DNA from: Tsuneonella troitsensis
GTDB taxonomy: Bacteria > Pseudomonadota > Alphaproteobacteria > Sphingomonadales > Sphingomonadaceae
Assembly: GCF_001441535.1 (NCBI RefSeq)
Contig: NZ_LMAU01000001.1
Coordinates: 646,176-710,175 of the forward strand
Length of the DNA stretch: 64,000 nucleotides
Reading direction: 5' to 3'
The notes beneath the pieces are model-generated. The model saw only the letters and a list, made by a program, of their open reading frames with translations, was not told where the DNA came from and made no database searches. Positions 42,775 through 52,355 of the stretch are shown piece after piece (the first letter of the stretch is position 1; the number at the start of each line of letters is the position of its first letter). The translations under genes were made by a program, and so were the position numbers.

Positions 42775-44361
42775 ATGAGACGGCGTCCGGTTGATCTGAT
42801 CCGCAGCGAGGGAGGGGCGGTTGCCGCTACCTATGCCATTGCGCTGATGGGATTGATCGCGATCGGCGGCGTCGGCTTCGATTATACCCGCCTCGTCGGC
42901 ATGGATACCGAACTGCAGAACGGCGCGGACCAGTCCGCCCTTGCCGGTGCCACCCAGCTCGACAAGACCGACGGCTCGTGCGCCCGCGCCGGCAACGCGG
43001 CGGTCGAAATGCTGCGGAACATCACCCTGCTGGCCAGCAACGGCAACCAAGTGACGATCAACAGCGGCAATACGGTCGCAGTGACGAGCGACCAGTGCGA
43101 TGCCTTCGTGCCCGGCACCGGCCAGCCCTTCACCGTCCGTTTCTTCAGCACCTACATCGCGCAGGGCGACGCGGGCAACGTGCTCGCGACGACTGACGAG
43201 GAAGCGCGGTACATCGAGGTCCGCGTCGACGAGGAAACCGCGAGGTACGCTTTCACGCCGATCGGCGCGATGCTGCGGACGCTTGCCGCGCGCGCCGTCG
43301 CCAGCACCAGCGGCGCGATCTGCGGCACCGCCGCGCTTTCGTATTGCAATCCGGCCCTGCCGGCCGGCTTCGATGCGGACGCCTACAAGGGCCGGGGCAT
43401 CCTGATCGGCACGATGAGCAATTCGTTCCCGGGCGGTGGCGGAACCTGGGGATACCTCAAGATCCCGCCGGCCAACACGTCGAGCCCTGCAGATATCGAA
43501 GAGGTCCTCGCCCAGGACGAACCCGCCATCGAATGCCGGGCCGAAGACGCCAGTCCGATCGCGCAACCGGGTTCGGCATCGGGCCTCGTGCGCGCGATCA
43601 ACACGCGCTTCGACATCTTCGACAACAACATCACGAACAACAACCAGCCCTGCGAAGTGCTCAGCGATTGCGGTCCGGCGGCCAACGTCATCAAGGACCT
43701 GGTCAAGGACGACAAGAACAAGTGGGTGCTGCCCAGCAAGCAGTTCACGCCGATCGCCCGCAATGGCGCTTACAATCCCGCCAGCACCTATCAGAACGGA
43801 ACGATCGGAATACCCGATTCGATGGGTCTGCCGCGGGACCTCTGCCACTACGGCAGCTACAACGCCTCGTGTTTCAGCCTGACCGGCGGCGCGGGCGATA
43901 TCGGCAATGGCGAATGGGCCAGGCAGGATTATTTCAGCAAATATCACCCTGGTCGTGGGCCGACCAACGCCAGCACGATTACCCGGTACGAAACCTATCT
44001 CTGGGAGCAGGAGGAAGGGTACCTCGACTCGCTCAACAACATTTCGGGCGGTCCGGCCGGCACGCAGTACAGCAGGCCGGTTACCGTCGCGGCAAGTTCG
44101 GGCATCTATGATCGCCGGGTCCTGACGGTCGCCTTCACGCGGGGCACCAACGGTTCCTGCCCGGGTGCGAACGATCCCGTTCGTGTGGACGATTGGGTCG
44201 ACGTATTCTTCGTGCAGCCGGGCGTCAGCAAGCGCGGCAACTATCCGGATGGCGTGCAAGAGAACAGCAGTGACCCCGTCTATGTCGAAATCATCGGGCG
44301 CTCGAAAGTCTCCGACACGAAGCAGCTCGCCTTCCGCCAACAGCCGTATCTCATCGAATGA
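42775..44361 (+). CDS. tadG: TadG-like pilus assembly protein
   Basis: A 528-aa protein with a TadG-type N-terminal membrane segment (AATYAIALMGLIAIGGVGFD, about residues 17-36) followed by YTRLVGMDTELQNGADQSALAGA, the conserved Tad_N block. The long outer part is rich in Asn, Ser, Gly and cysteines and has no clear von Willebrand motif. It is probably a minor pseudopilin-like or envelope-linking component. ATG 42775 follows AAAGGTG. It overlaps the next gene (ATGA). Confidence 0.85.
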   Translation: MRRRPVDLIRSEGGAVAATYAIALMGLIAIGGVGFDYTRLVGMDTELQNGADQSALAGATQLDKTDGSCARAGNAAVEMLRNITLLASNGNQVTINSGNTVAVTSDQCDAFVPGTGQPFTVRFFSTYIAQGDAGNVLATTDEEARYIEVRVDEETARYAFTPIGAMLRTLAARAVASTSGAICGTAALSYCNPALPAGFDADAYKGRGILIGTMSNSFPGGGGTWGYLKIPPANTSSPADIEEVLAQDEPAIECRAEDASPIAQPGSASGLVRAINTRFDIFDNNITNNNQPCEVLSDCGPAANVIKDLVKDDKNKWVLPSKQFTPIARNGAYNPASTYQNGTIGIPDSMGLPRDLCHYGSYNASCFSLTGGAGDIGNGEWARQDYFSKYHPGRGPTNASTITRYETYLWEQEEGYLDSLNNISGGPAGTQYSRPVTVAASSGIYDRRVLTVAFTRGTNGSCPGANDPVRVDDWVDVFFVQPGVSKRGNYPDGVQENSSDPVYVEIIGRSKVSDTKQLAFRQQPYLIE

Positions 44362-44870
44362 TTCGTTCGTTCGCCTCGAGGTTCTACAAGGACCGGACCG
44401 CGTCCGCGGCGGCAGAGATGGCCCTCATGCTGCCGGTGTTGTTCGCGCTCATCTTCACCACCTATGAAGGCGGCCACTACATGTGGTCCGAGCACAAGGT
44501 GCTGAAGGGCGTGCGCGATGGTGCACGCTATGCCGCGCGGCTGCCGTTCACCAATTACGACTGCACCGACACTGACCTGGTCGGCGCGGATGCCGCGACG
44601 CGCGTTACGGAGATCAAGAACCTCACCAGGACGGGAGCGATCAGCGGCGGCGCGTCGAAGGTACCCGGGTGGGCGGATGACGACATCACCGTCACGGTCC
44701 AGTGCAACGCGACCTACACGACGGGTCTGTATTCCGGCATATCGGGCGGGGCGCCGACCGTGACCGTGGCCACGGTGGTAGAATACCCGTCGATCCTGGG
44801 CCTGCTCGGCTTCGACACCAGCGGCGCTGTCGTACGCGGACAGGCCAACGCAGCGGTGACCGGACTATGA
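44358..44870 (+). CDS. tadE: TadE-like minor pseudopilin
   Basis: A 170-aa protein with the pseudopilin-like N-terminus: a basic stretch, then TASAAAEMALMLPVLFALIF, with the Glu of the TadE processing region, and one membrane helix. The outer part holds a few cysteines. It is processed by the prepilin peptidase in other systems. It overlaps both neighbours by four bases. Confidence 0.88.
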   Translation: MIRSFASRFYKDRTASAAAEMALMLPVLFALIFTTYEGGHYMWSEHKVLKGVRDGARYAARLPFTNYDCTDTDLVGADAATRVTEIKNLTRTGAISGGASKVPGWADDDITVTVQCNATYTTGLYSGISGGAPTVTVATVVEYPSILGLLGFDTSGAVVRGQANAAVTGL

Positions 44871-45472
44871 GCCGCGTCCGCTTCTTCCTGCGCGATCAGC
44901 GCGCCACCTCCGCGGTCGAGTTCGCCCTGGTCGTGCCCCTCATGCTGCTGTTCCTGCTCGGCATCATCGACGTCGGCCGGTTCATCTGGAACCTGAACCA
45001 GGCGGAGAAGGCCACCCAGATCGGTGCGCGCTGGGCGGTCGTGACCGATATGGTCCCAAGCGGCTTGGCAAACTACAGCTTCGCGACCTCGGGGGGCGTC
45101 GCGCAGGGTACCGTGGTGCCGAAGGCGCTGTTCCCCGGCATCACCTGCACGTCGACCGGCTGCGTCTGCAAGACCGGTGGGACCTGCAATTTCGGGACGA
45201 ACCGGAATGCCGACGCATTCAACCGTCTGGTCGGCCGGATGAACCAGATTTACGGAGGGATCGGGAGCGCCAACGTGACTGTCGATTACGACTGGTCAGG
45301 TCTGGGCTATGCCGGCGACCCGACAGGTCCGGATGTCGCTCCCCTGGTGACGGTCCGCACGACCGGGCTGCAATTCCGGCCCACGTTCCTCGCGAACATC
45401 TTCGATTTCGGCCTTCCCGACCTGTCTTACACGCTCACGATGGAAGACGGCCAAGGCACGTTCGCCAACTAG
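44867..45472 (+). CDS. tadF: TadE/TadF-like minor pseudopilin
   Basis: A 201-aa second TadE-family protein: RDQRATSAVEFALVVPLMLL at residues 9-28 gives the processing site (Glu after AV) and one membrane helix, then an outer domain with a Cys-rich loop (ITCTSTGCVCKTGGTC). It pairs with the preceding TadE-like protein as the two minor pilins of the system. Confidence 0.88.
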   Translation: MSRVRFFLRDQRATSAVEFALVVPLMLLFLLGIIDVGRFIWNLNQAEKATQIGARWAVVTDMVPSGLANYSFATSGGVAQGTVVPKALFPGITCTSTGCVCKTGGTCNFGTNRNADAFNRLVGRMNQIYGGIGSANVTVDYDWSGLGYAGDPTGPDVAPLVTVRTTGLQFRPTFLANIFDFGLPDLSYTLTMEDGQGTFAN

Positions 45473-45479
45473 GATCGCG

Positions 45480-45599
45480 ATGATGAACCCGGCCAACCCA
45501 TTCCGCTCGAAGAAGCACGCAGTTCACGGTTTACCGGGGATCGTAACCTTCCGCCAACTGCAAACCCTAGAACATGGAGATGGGTCAGTCTCGCGCTGA
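45480..45599 (+). CDS. Possible 39-aa ORF between tadF and cpaE
   Basis: A short frame begins eight bases after the tadF stop, with AGGA five bases before its double ATG, and ends 12 bases before cpaE. The product is basic and has no recognised motif. It may be a leader peptide coupling translation to cpaE or simply an open gap in a high-GC genome. Confidence 0.25.
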   Translation: MMNPANPFRSKKHAVHGLPGIVTFRQLQTLEHGDGSVSR

Positions 45600-45611
45600 C
45601 ACGGCAACGAA

Positions 45612-46805
45612 ATGGGACATCAGGACATTCCTCTGGATTTGCGAGACCGCATGCAGTTTGCCTCTACCGGCCGGTCGGTCGTCGTCGCCGATCGCGAATA
45701 CATCGATGCGCTTCAGTCCGAAGGTGCCTTGCGCGGCTGCGGTAGCGTGGCGATCATGCCGCTTGCAAGTGACGCATCGATCCCGGCGGATACATTGCGC
45801 GGCGCGCAGGTGCTGGTGCTCGAAGTCGATCCGGCGCTCGAGTCTTCCCTGCAGCGCCTGTCCAACATTCGTGCGGAGCATCCCGATCTCGCGGTTATCG
45901 TGGCCCTTCGCGACGCGAACGTGGCGCTGGTTCGCACGCTGATCCGTCAGGGTGTGGTGGACGTTGCGCAGTTGCCGTTCTCGCCCGACAATCTGGCGAC
46001 ACAGATTCTCGACGCGCTGTCCAGCCAGACCGAGCATGTCCGCTCCGGCCACCTAGGTACCTTGTTCACCGTCGTCCAGGCGACCGGCGGTTGCGGGGCG
46101 ACAACCGCGATCACCCACCTCGCCGAAGTGCTTGCCCGGACGAATGCCGGATCGCGGGGCGTGTGTCTGATCGATCTCGATCTTCAGGGCGGCGACATTG
46201 CCGCCTACCTCGGCGTCGAACCGAAGGCGACTGTCGAACCGCTCATCGAGGCCGGCGGACGGCTCGATGCCGAACTGATGCGCAGCGCGGTTACCGAAAC
46301 GCGCTATGGGTTCGACGTTCTCGCTGCGCCCGAAGCCATTCGCCCGATCGACAAGATCCACGCGGACCACCTGCTCGCGATGCTGCGCATGGCCCAGTCC
46401 ATGTACGACTATGTCCTGGTCGATCTTCCGCCGGTCTGGACGAACTGGTCGTTGTCGGTGGTGCAGGCCGCGGACCGCATCGTCCTCATTTCCGACAAGT
46501 CGATCGCTCACCTGCGTCAGGCCAAGCGGCGCCTGCGGCTGTTCGAGGAAATCGACGTCCCGCGCTCGCGCGTCGAAGTCGTCGTCGGCCGGTCGGAGCG
46601 CAAGTTGTTCGGAGCGATCAAGGCCGACGACGTGCGCGATACGCTCGGCGGCGAGATGGCCGGTTCACTGGCCAGCGAACCTGCCCTGCTGCGCGAAGCG
46701 CAGGATGAAGGACGTTTGCTCAGCGAAACGCATCCCAAATCGCGCTTCGTCACCGATATCGCTGCGCTCGCGGCGACCATGGCAGCCAAGGCGGGGGCGC
46801 GCTGA
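45612..46805 (+). CDS. cpaE: Tad pilus localisation ATPase CpaE/TadZ
   Basis: A 397-aa cytoplasmic protein with a receiver-like N-terminal domain (about residues 20-135) and a MinD/ParA-like domain. The nucleotide loop reads VVQATGGCGATTAITHLAEV, lacking the Walker lysine, as seen in the TadZ branch (usually GGVGAST). Further signs are CLIDLDLQGGDIAAYLG and DYVLVDLPPVW. It marks the pole or site of pilus assembly in other bacteria. It stops one base before the cpaF start. Confidence 0.9.
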   Translation: MGHQDIPLDLRDRMQFASTGRSVVVADREYIDALQSEGALRGCGSVAIMPLASDASIPADTLRGAQVLVLEVDPALESSLQRLSNIRAEHPDLAVIVALRDANVALVRTLIRQGVVDVAQLPFSPDNLATQILDALSSQTEHVRSGHLGTLFTVVQATGGCGATTAITHLAEVLARTNAGSRGVCLIDLDLQGGDIAAYLGVEPKATVEPLIEAGGRLDAELMRSAVTETRYGFDVLAAPEAIRPIDKIHADHLLAMLRMAQSMYDYVLVDLPPVWTNWSLSVVQAADRIVLISDKSIAHLRQAKRRLRLFEEIDVPRSRVEVVVGRSERKLFGAIKADDVRDTLGGEMAGSLASEPALLREAQDEGRLLSETHPKSRFVTDIAALAATMAAKAGAR

Positions 46806-46806
46806 A

Positions 46807-48171
46807 ATGGACTCGTGGTCGCTAGGCTCCGCACCTTCCGGTCCGATCGTCGGACCCATGGGCAATGGCGGCACGGAAAAGCACGAGCCGAGCGCGATCG
46901 AGCGCAGGCTTGCCCTCAAGGTCTCGATCCACCGGGCACTTCTCGACAAGATCAATCTGGGCGCGCTCGACCAGCTGCCGCGGGCCCAGATCGAGGTCGA
47001 GATCGGCGAGATCGTCAAGGAGCTGCTGAAAGAGCGCAGCGAGGTCGTCAACGCCCAGGAACGCCAGCAGCTCGTGGTCGAAGTCCTCGACGAGCTTCTG
47101 GGTCTCGGGCCGCTCGAACCGCTGCTTCAGGATGAAACGATCACCGACATCCTGGTCAACGGCTACCGTACGGTGTTCGTCGAGCGTCACGGGTTGCTGG
47201 AGCGCGCCGACACGCGCTTTCAGGATGAGAAGCACCTGCTGCGGATCATCCAGAAAGTGGTGAGCGCAGTCGGCCGACGGATCGACGAATCCTCGCCCTT
47301 CGTCGATGCGCGCCTGGCCGACGGATCGCGCGTCAACGCGATCATCGCGCCGCTGGCGATCGACGGATCGCTGCTTTCCATCCGTAAATTCGCCAAGAAG
47401 CGGATCGGGATGGACAAGCTGATCGAATTCGGCAGCATCCCCGACCAGATGGCGCAAGTCATGCGGGCGCTCGTCTATTCGCGCAAGAACGTGCTGATTT
47501 CGGGCGGCACCGGCTCTGGCAAGACTACCCTGCTCAACGCCATGTCATCGTACATCGACGAGCGCGAACGTATCGTCACGATCGAGGATTCGGCCGAGCT
47601 CCAGCTTCAGCAGGAGCACGTGGCCCGGTTGGAAACGCGCCCTGCAAACATTGAGGGGCGCGGCGAGGTGTCGCAGCGCGACCTGGTCAAGAACGCGCTC
47701 CGCATGCGCCCTGACCGGATCATCGTGGGCGAAGTTCGCGCCGGCGAGGCGTTTGACATGCTTCAGGCCATGAACACCGGTCACGACGGATCGATGACCA
47801 CGGTTCACGCCAATACGCCGCGCGATGCGCTGTCCCGGCTCGAGCAGATGATCGGCATGAGCGGGATCGAGATTTCGCCCGCTTCGGCCCGTGCGCAAAT
47901 CGCGTCCGCTATCGATGTAGTGGTTCAGGTGGCCCGCCTCGCAGACGGGCGGCGAAAGGTGGTCAGCCTGGCCGAAGTGACCGGCATGGAAAGCAGCACG
48001 ATCACCATGCAGGAGATTTTCCGCTTCAAGCAGACGGCCCGGACCGCCGAGGGTGCCGTTGTGGGCCATTTCGAGGCCACGGGCATCCGGCCCAAGTTAT
48101 TGGCCGACGCATCGTCGGCGGGTATCGACCTGCCGTCCGAGCTGTTCCGTCCCGAGCTCAAGCTGAACTGA
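46807..48171 (+). CDS. cpaF: Tad pilus secretion ATPase
   Basis: A 454-aa hexameric VirB11/GspE-type ATPase that drives pilus extension (and possibly retraction). Features: N-terminal helical region, [20 protein letters not shown], Walker [18 protein letters not shown] near residue 235, Asp box [12 protein letters not shown], Walker [20 protein letters not shown] and the His box [14 protein letters not shown]. The frame is open well upstream within cpaE, but the start at 46807 is clear from family length. Confidence 0.95.
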   Translation: MDSWSLGSAPSGPIVGPMGNGGTEKHEPSAIERRLALKVSIHRALLDKINLGALDQLPRAQIEVEIGEIVKELLKERSEVVNAQERQQLVVEVLDELLGLGPLEPLLQDETITDILVNGYRTVFVERHGLLERADTRFQDEKHLLRIIQKVVSAVGRRIDESSPFVDARLADGSRVNAIIAPLAIDGSLLSIRKFAKKRIGMDKLIEFGSIPDQMAQVMRALVYSRKNVLISGGTGSGKTTLLNAMSSYIDERERIVTIEDSAELQLQQEHVARLETRPANIEGRGEVSQRDLVKNALRMRPDRIIVGEVRAGEAFDMLQAMNTGHDGSMTTVHANTPRDALSRLEQMIGMSGIEISPASARAQIASAIDVVVQVARLADGRRKVVSLAEVTGMESSTITMQEIFRFKQTARTAEGAVVGHFEATGIRPKLLADASSAGIDLPSELFRPELKLN

Positions 48172-48172
48172 C

Positions 48173-49174
48173 ATGCTCGACCTAATCCTGCGCGTATCGG
48201 TCCTGCTGGCGATCTTTGCGTCGGTGTTCGTGCTGTCGCAACTCGTCCTGGGCGGGATGTGGCGCAGCCGGTCTCGCACGGCCGCGGTCAACCGGCGGCT
48301 CGAGCTTATCAAGCTCGGATCGGACCGCGCGACGATTGCGGCCCAACTTCGCAAGAACGCACCGAGCGATTTTTCCCAATACCCTTCGCTGATCGCACGC
48401 CCGCTTCGTGCGCTGCAGAGCGCGCTTTTCGCGTCCGCAGTCAGCTTCACCCTGGGCCAGATGCTGTTCTGGATGGGATTTGCGCTCGTGCTGCTGAGCC
48501 TCGGGTTGATGCTCCTGTTCTCGCTGTCCGGCATTCCGCTCACCGCCGGCGTCGTGCTGCTGGCGATCGTCCTTGCGGCGTGTGTCGCGATCGGCCTGCC
48601 GGTGGTTATCGTGAACATCTTCGCCCAGCGGCGGCGCAAGAAGATGGAGCAGCAGTTTCCTGTCGCACTCGACATCTTCGTGCGCGCCTTGCGCTCGGGG
48701 CACCCGGTGGCCGGCGCGATCAACCTGCTGACCAACGAGATGGAAGATCCCATCGGCAGCGAGTTCGGCATCGTCGCCGACGAGATCGCCTACGGCGCCG
48801 ACCTGACCGACGCCCTGGAATCGATGGCCGATCGCTGGGACATGGAAGACATTCGCATGTTCGTCGTCTCGCTGGCGGTCCAGGCGGAGACGGGCGGCAA
48901 CCTCGCCGAAATTCTCGAGAACCTTTCGACCGTCATCCGCGCGCGCGCCAGCCTGTTCATGAAGGTTCGTGCGCTCAGTTCCGAGGGACGAATGACCGGC
49001 TGGATCCTGACGGTGCTCCCGATCATCACTTTCGTCAGCATGTTCCTGATCAATCCGCGCTTTTACACCGACGTCGCGCGGGACACGATTTTCGTTGTCG
49101 GTTTCCCCTCGCTGATCATCGTCTATTTCATCGGCGTCTTCTGGATCCGCAAGCTCGTGGACATCAAGGTCTGA
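48173..49174 (+). CDS. tadB: Tad inner-membrane platform protein TadB
   Basis: A 333-aa protein with two N-terminal hydrophobic regions, a cytoplasmic T2SS-F domain (about residues 160-285, with FPVALDIFVRALRSGHPVAGAI and AVQAETGGNLAEILENLS) and C-terminal membrane segments. It forms the inner-membrane base with TadC. It begins one base after cpaF. Confidence 0.93.
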   Translation: MLDLILRVSVLLAIFASVFVLSQLVLGGMWRSRSRTAAVNRRLELIKLGSDRATIAAQLRKNAPSDFSQYPSLIARPLRALQSALFASAVSFTLGQMLFWMGFALVLLSLGLMLLFSLSGIPLTAGVVLLAIVLAACVAIGLPVVIVNIFAQRRRKKMEQQFPVALDIFVRALRSGHPVAGAINLLTNEMEDPIGSEFGIVADEIAYGADLTDALESMADRWDMEDIRMFVVSLAVQAETGGNLAEILENLSTVIRARASLFMKVRALSSEGRMTGWILTVLPIITFVSMFLINPRFYTDVARDTIFVVGFPSLIIVYFIGVFWIRKLVDIKV

Positions 49175-49175
49175 C

Positions 49176-50156
49176 ATGATCGAACTCGCCGCCCAGAACC
49201 AGACCGTCCGCCTGCTGATACTGCTCGCGATCTTCGGGCTCGTAGCTGCGATTTCGCTGTTCGTCCTGAACGTCGCCAATCGCCGGATCGCCGTGCGCGC
49301 CCAGCTCGACAAGCTGGAATCGATGGACGTGATCACCGCGACGCACGGAGAGAGCCTTCGCTCGCGCGATACCGCCTCAGCGTGGTCCCGCATGGCGGAA
49401 TACGTCGAGAAGGCCGGTCTCAACCTTACCGACACGAAGTCGGAACGGCTGACCGCGCTGCTTCGCCAGGCCGGATACACCTCGTCGGCCGCGCCGCGAA
49501 TCTACACCCTGATCCGCTTGGGGCTGATTTTCCTGCTGCCGATCGGTTACATCCTGCTCGCCTATTCGAGCGAGGAGCCGCCCTCTTTCGTCAGGGTGTA
49601 CGTGATCGGTTCGGTGCTGGCGCTCATCGGTCTCTACCTTCCCAATCTGTACGTCCGGGCCAAGGCCGATCGCCGGCGCGAGGCGATCATCAACGGCTTC
49701 CCGGATTGCCTCGACCTGCTGCTGATCTGCGTGGAATCCGGTCTCGGTCTCGAGGCCGCGATGGACCGGGTCGGCCGCGAAATGGCCGTTTCGCACCCGC
49801 TGGTCGCCGAACTGCTATCGATCACCACCCTGCAATTGCGCGCAGGCGCGTCGCGCGAGGAAGCCTTCCGGCGCATGGCCGATGCCTCGGCGGTCGACGA
49901 GATCCGGTCGTTTTCGACGCTCATCATTCAATCGGACAAGCTCGGCACGAGCGTCGCGACTACGCTGCGGGTCTATGCCGCAGAAATGCGCGAGCGGCGC
50001 CAGATGCGCGCCGAGGAGAAGGCGCACCGCCTGCCGGTGCTGATTTCCATCCCGCTCGTCGCCTGCATGCTGCCGACGATGATCGGCACCTTGATGCTTC
50101 CGGCTGCGATCCTGATGATCCGCCGGATTTTTCCGTTGATGGTTGGAGGAGGATAA
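49176..50156 (+). CDS. tadC: Tad inner-membrane platform protein TadC
   Basis: A 326-aa T2SS-F domain protein, partner of TadB. Signs are LPNLYVRAKADRRREAIINGFPDCLDLLLICVESG-like sequence near residues 148-182 and SFSTLIIQSDKLGTSVATTL, plus four membrane segments. One base separates it from tadB and one from tadD. Confidence 0.93.
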   Translation: MIELAAQNQTVRLLILLAIFGLVAAISLFVLNVANRRIAVRAQLDKLESMDVITATHGESLRSRDTASAWSRMAEYVEKAGLNLTDTKSERLTALLRQAGYTSSAAPRIYTLIRLGLIFLLPIGYILLAYSSEEPPSFVRVYVIGSVLALIGLYLPNLYVRAKADRRREAIINGFPDCLDLLLICVESGLGLEAAMDRVGREMAVSHPLVAELLSITTLQLRAGASREEAFRRMADASAVDEIRSFSTLIIQSDKLGTSVATTLRVYAAEMRERRQMRAEEKAHRLPVLISIPLVACMLPTMIGTLMLPAAILMIRRIFPLMVGGG

Positions 50157-50157
50157 C

Positions 50158-50904
50158 ATGAGCCGATCGATAGGCCGCAAGGCTAGCGCCGCTTCCGTCG
50201 CCGTAATGGCCTTGGCGCTGGGGGGGTGCCAGGTCCTGGGAATCGGAGGGCCTCGCATGGCGCGCGCACCAGCCGATGCAGACGCTACTCTTATTGCGAA
50301 TTTCGGCAGCGAACAGCTTGAGCTCGGGCGCACGGCACTCAAGGAAGGGCGTACCGTTGCGGCAATCGACGCCTTCATGATCGCCAAGTCTTTCGAACGC
50401 GAAGCGCCCGCCGCCTATAACGGATTGGCCGTCGCCTACAGCCGCCTCGGACGGGAGGATCTCGCAGAGCGCTTCTTCCAGGAAGCCGTCGCCCGTGCGC
50501 CGGATGACACGCGCTTTCGCGCGAACCTGGCTACTTTTTATGTTCGTCACGGCATTCCGCGTTCGACCCAGCCAGCCCTCGCGATCGCTCCGGTCGAACC
50601 TTTGGTCGCGCCCGCGCCCGAATTGGCTGCGGCCCCCGTGCAGGTCGATCCCGTGCGGATCGACCCCGTGGCAGCGGTCGATGCGAAATCGAAGGTTTCG
50701 GCGAGGACGCCCTCGTCTGGCCTTCGCCGGATTTCGCGGCACGAAGTGAAGATCGTCGGCAACACCCGAAGGGTGATTGTCGAGGTTGGCGGTGCGACCA
50801 CGCCGGCACGGGTCGGCACGGTAAAGCTTGCCGCGACGGGCGCTCGCACTCCGCTTAGGAAGGCGCGACCTGCATATCCCGTTCGCGTCACACTCGACGA
50901 CTAG
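50158..50904 (+). CDS. tadD: TPR lipoprotein TadD-like
   Basis: A 248-aa outer-membrane lipoprotein (signal ending LALGGC, cysteine at about residue 23) with tetratricopeptide-like helices (about residues 40-125, GRTALKEGRTVAAIDAFMIA and YSRLGREDLAERFFQEAVAR) and a Pro/Ala/Val-rich basic tail. TadD acts as a pilotin or assembly factor for the secretin. GGAGGAGG precedes the ATG. The gene sits directly after tadC. Confidence 0.88.
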   Translation: MSRSIGRKASAASVAVMALALGGCQVLGIGGPRMARAPADADATLIANFGSEQLELGRTALKEGRTVAAIDAFMIAKSFEREAPAAYNGLAVAYSRLGREDLAERFFQEAVARAPDDTRFRANLATFYVRHGIPRSTQPALAIAPVEPLVAPAPELAAAPVQVDPVRIDPVAAVDAKSKVSARTPSSGLRRISRHEVKIVGNTRRVIVEVGGATTPARVGTVKLAATGARTPLRKARPAYPVRVTLDD

Positions 50905-50907
50905 CGC

Positions 50908-51402
50908 GTGGATCTGAGCGGCCTGCCTGCCATCGCGATCGCGCTTCTCGCCTGTCTGGCGGGATTGGTCGCGACGGCGATCTGGACCGACGTGCGCAGC
51001 CGCCGCATTCCGAACTGGCTCTGCGGAGCCAATGCGGTACTGGGGCTTTGCTATTCGGGTGTCGCCGCCCAGGCGCCGGGCGATCCCTGGCCGGCGGTCG
51101 GTTTCGCAGCCCTTCATATCGTCGCAGCCCTGATCGTCACGATGGGATTGTTCGCGGTCGGAGCCATCGGTGCCGGAGACGCCAAATACTATGCTTCCAT
51201 GGCCGCATGGCTGCCGATCCAGCAGGCGCTCGGATTGGTGGTGAGCGTTTCGCTGGCTGGCCTCGTGCTGGTCGTGATCTTCCTCGCCGTCCGGTTGCCG
51301 GGACGGGCGCGTCGGGACAAGACCAGGAAGACCGACTTCGACAAGCTTCCCTACGGCGCGGCAATCGGTTTCGGCGGGCTGGCAGCGGTCCTCATGGCAT
51401 GA
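50908..51402 (+). CDS. cpaA: Prepilin peptidase (A24 family)
   Basis: A 164-aa inner-membrane aspartyl protease that trims Flp and the TadE-type proteins. Both catalytic aspartates are visible: TDVRSRRIPNWL (near residue 28) and GAIGAGDAKYYAS (near 93), in a protein of about five to six membrane segments. The start is a GTG at 50908. Its stop overlaps the M23 gene (ATGA). A broken second copy of residues about 67-164 lies at 62005-62301. Confidence 0.93.
   Translation: MDLSGLPAIAIALLACLAGLVATAIWTDVRSRRIPNWLCGANAVLGLCYSGVAAQAPGDPWPAVGFAALHIVAALIVTMGLFAVGAIGAGDAKYYASMAAWLPIQQALGLVVSVSLAGLVLVVIFLAVRLPGRARRDKTRKTDFDKLPYGAAIGFGGLAAVLMA
51108..51398 (+). repeat. Intact-side copy of a long diverged direct repeat
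   Basis: The second half of cpaA here matches 62009-62301 over about 290 bases in the same orientation, at roughly nine identities in ten by eye. Two further colinear matches follow: 51525-51539 (inside the M23 gene) to 62302-62316, and 52261-52325 (tail of the small membrane protein gene) to 62317-62383. The two copies bracket the glycan gene block. Confidence 0.85.
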
Positions 51403-52019
51403 CGACAGCGGGCCGAATTCTTTCTGTCGCTCTGTTAGGGGGAGCATTCGGAGCAGGGGCATTGCCGGCCCAAGCCGAAGCTCCGGAGACCGATTCCGTC
51501 GCACTGACCGTGGACCGCGGGTCGGGCATGGCCGCGATTACCGTAAGCAAGGCCGGTGACGGGCTGGGCGCTCCGATCATCCTGCGTCCGAAGGAGCCGA
51601 CGCCTGCGCCGGGAACGCGGACACTTCGGGGAAATCCCCCGGCAGGAATGCCGGTGCGGTCGTCCGCCGTCACCAGCCGGTTCGGGATGCGCCATCACCC
51701 GACGCTGGGCCGGACCCGAATGCATTCGGGTGTCGACCTGGCGGCTCCGACGGGCTCGCCCGTGGTCGCCGCTGCCGATGGCGTTGTGGCCTACGCCAGC
51801 TGGCTGGGCTCTTACGGCCTGCTCGTGACGCTTCGCCATGCATCGGGTTTCGAGACGCGGTTTGCACACCTCTCCCGCATCCTGGTCAGCCCGGGCCAGC
51901 AGGTTTCTCGCGGACAGGTCCTGGGCTTGGTCGGCTCGACGGGGCGTTCGACCGGCGCTCACCTGCACTACGAGGTCCGGCAGAACGGGGCGGCGGTCGA
52001 CCCGCTCGGTTTTCGATAG
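51399..52019 (+). CDS. Secreted M23-family endopeptidase
   Basis: A 206-aa periplasmic LytM-like protein with signal peptide (about residues 1-26). The zinc site is complete: HSGVDLAAP with His and Asp, and HLHYEV near the end. It probably cuts peptidoglycan cross-links to let the pilus machine cross the wall. It overlaps cpaA (ATGA), so it belongs to the tad operon. Confidence 0.9.
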   Translation: MTTAGRILSVALLGGAFGAGALPAQAEAPETDSVALTVDRGSGMAAITVSKAGDGLGAPIILRPKEPTPAPGTRTLRGNPPAGMPVRSSAVTSRFGMRHHPTLGRTRMHSGVDLAAPTGSPVVAAADGVVAYASWLGSYGLLVTLRHASGFETRFAHLSRILVSPGQQVSRGQVLGLVGSTGRSTGAHLHYEVRQNGAAVDPLGFR

Positions 52020-52072
52020 GGCGAACGCCTGGCTTAACCCGATCTCAATGATGATCGCCTATCCCGAGCTCC

Positions 52073-52336
52073 ATGTGGAGTTCGCTGTCCCCGCTGCTCG
52101 AAGCGCTACTGAAAGTAGGCGCGCTTGCGTTCGTCCTGAACGAAATCCGCGGCATCGTCCTGGCCGTACCGGTGCTCTATGGCATCTACCAAGCGGGCGG
52201 GACCTGGATGGCGATCTGGCTGGGCATATCGTCGCTGGGCGGGATCGCACTCTCGGTAGTCGTTCCAGTATTCGCCGCACGCAAGCTGAAGAAGCACATG
52301 GCGCGCCGCGCGCCGGCGCACGCCTCGGCCACCTGA
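52073..52336 (+). CDS. Small two-helix membrane protein
   Basis: An 87-aa protein with two hydrophobic segments (about residues 14-35 and 42-66) and a basic C-terminus (AARKLKKHMARR). The family is not recognised. The start at ATG 52073 is the first in frame; the upstream signal is weak. Reality is supported by the second, diverged copy of its tail at 62317-62383, where nearly all differences are synonymous. Confidence 0.68.
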   Translation: MWSSLSPLLEALLKVGALAFVLNEIRGIVLAVPVLYGIYQAGGTWMAIWLGISSLGGIALSVVVPVFAARKLKKHMARRAPAHASAT

Positions 52337-52355
52337 TCACGCTCAAGAATATAGG

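Noticed and set aside
42715..44340. A 541-codon open frame antisense to tadG
   Set aside because: Shadow frame; the plus strand has the TadG N-terminal motif and coupling to neighbours.
45612..46805. CpaE as a non-functional ATPase because the Walker lysine is missing
   Set aside because: The TadZ/CpaE branch commonly has GGVGAST-like loops, so the missing lysine is expected.
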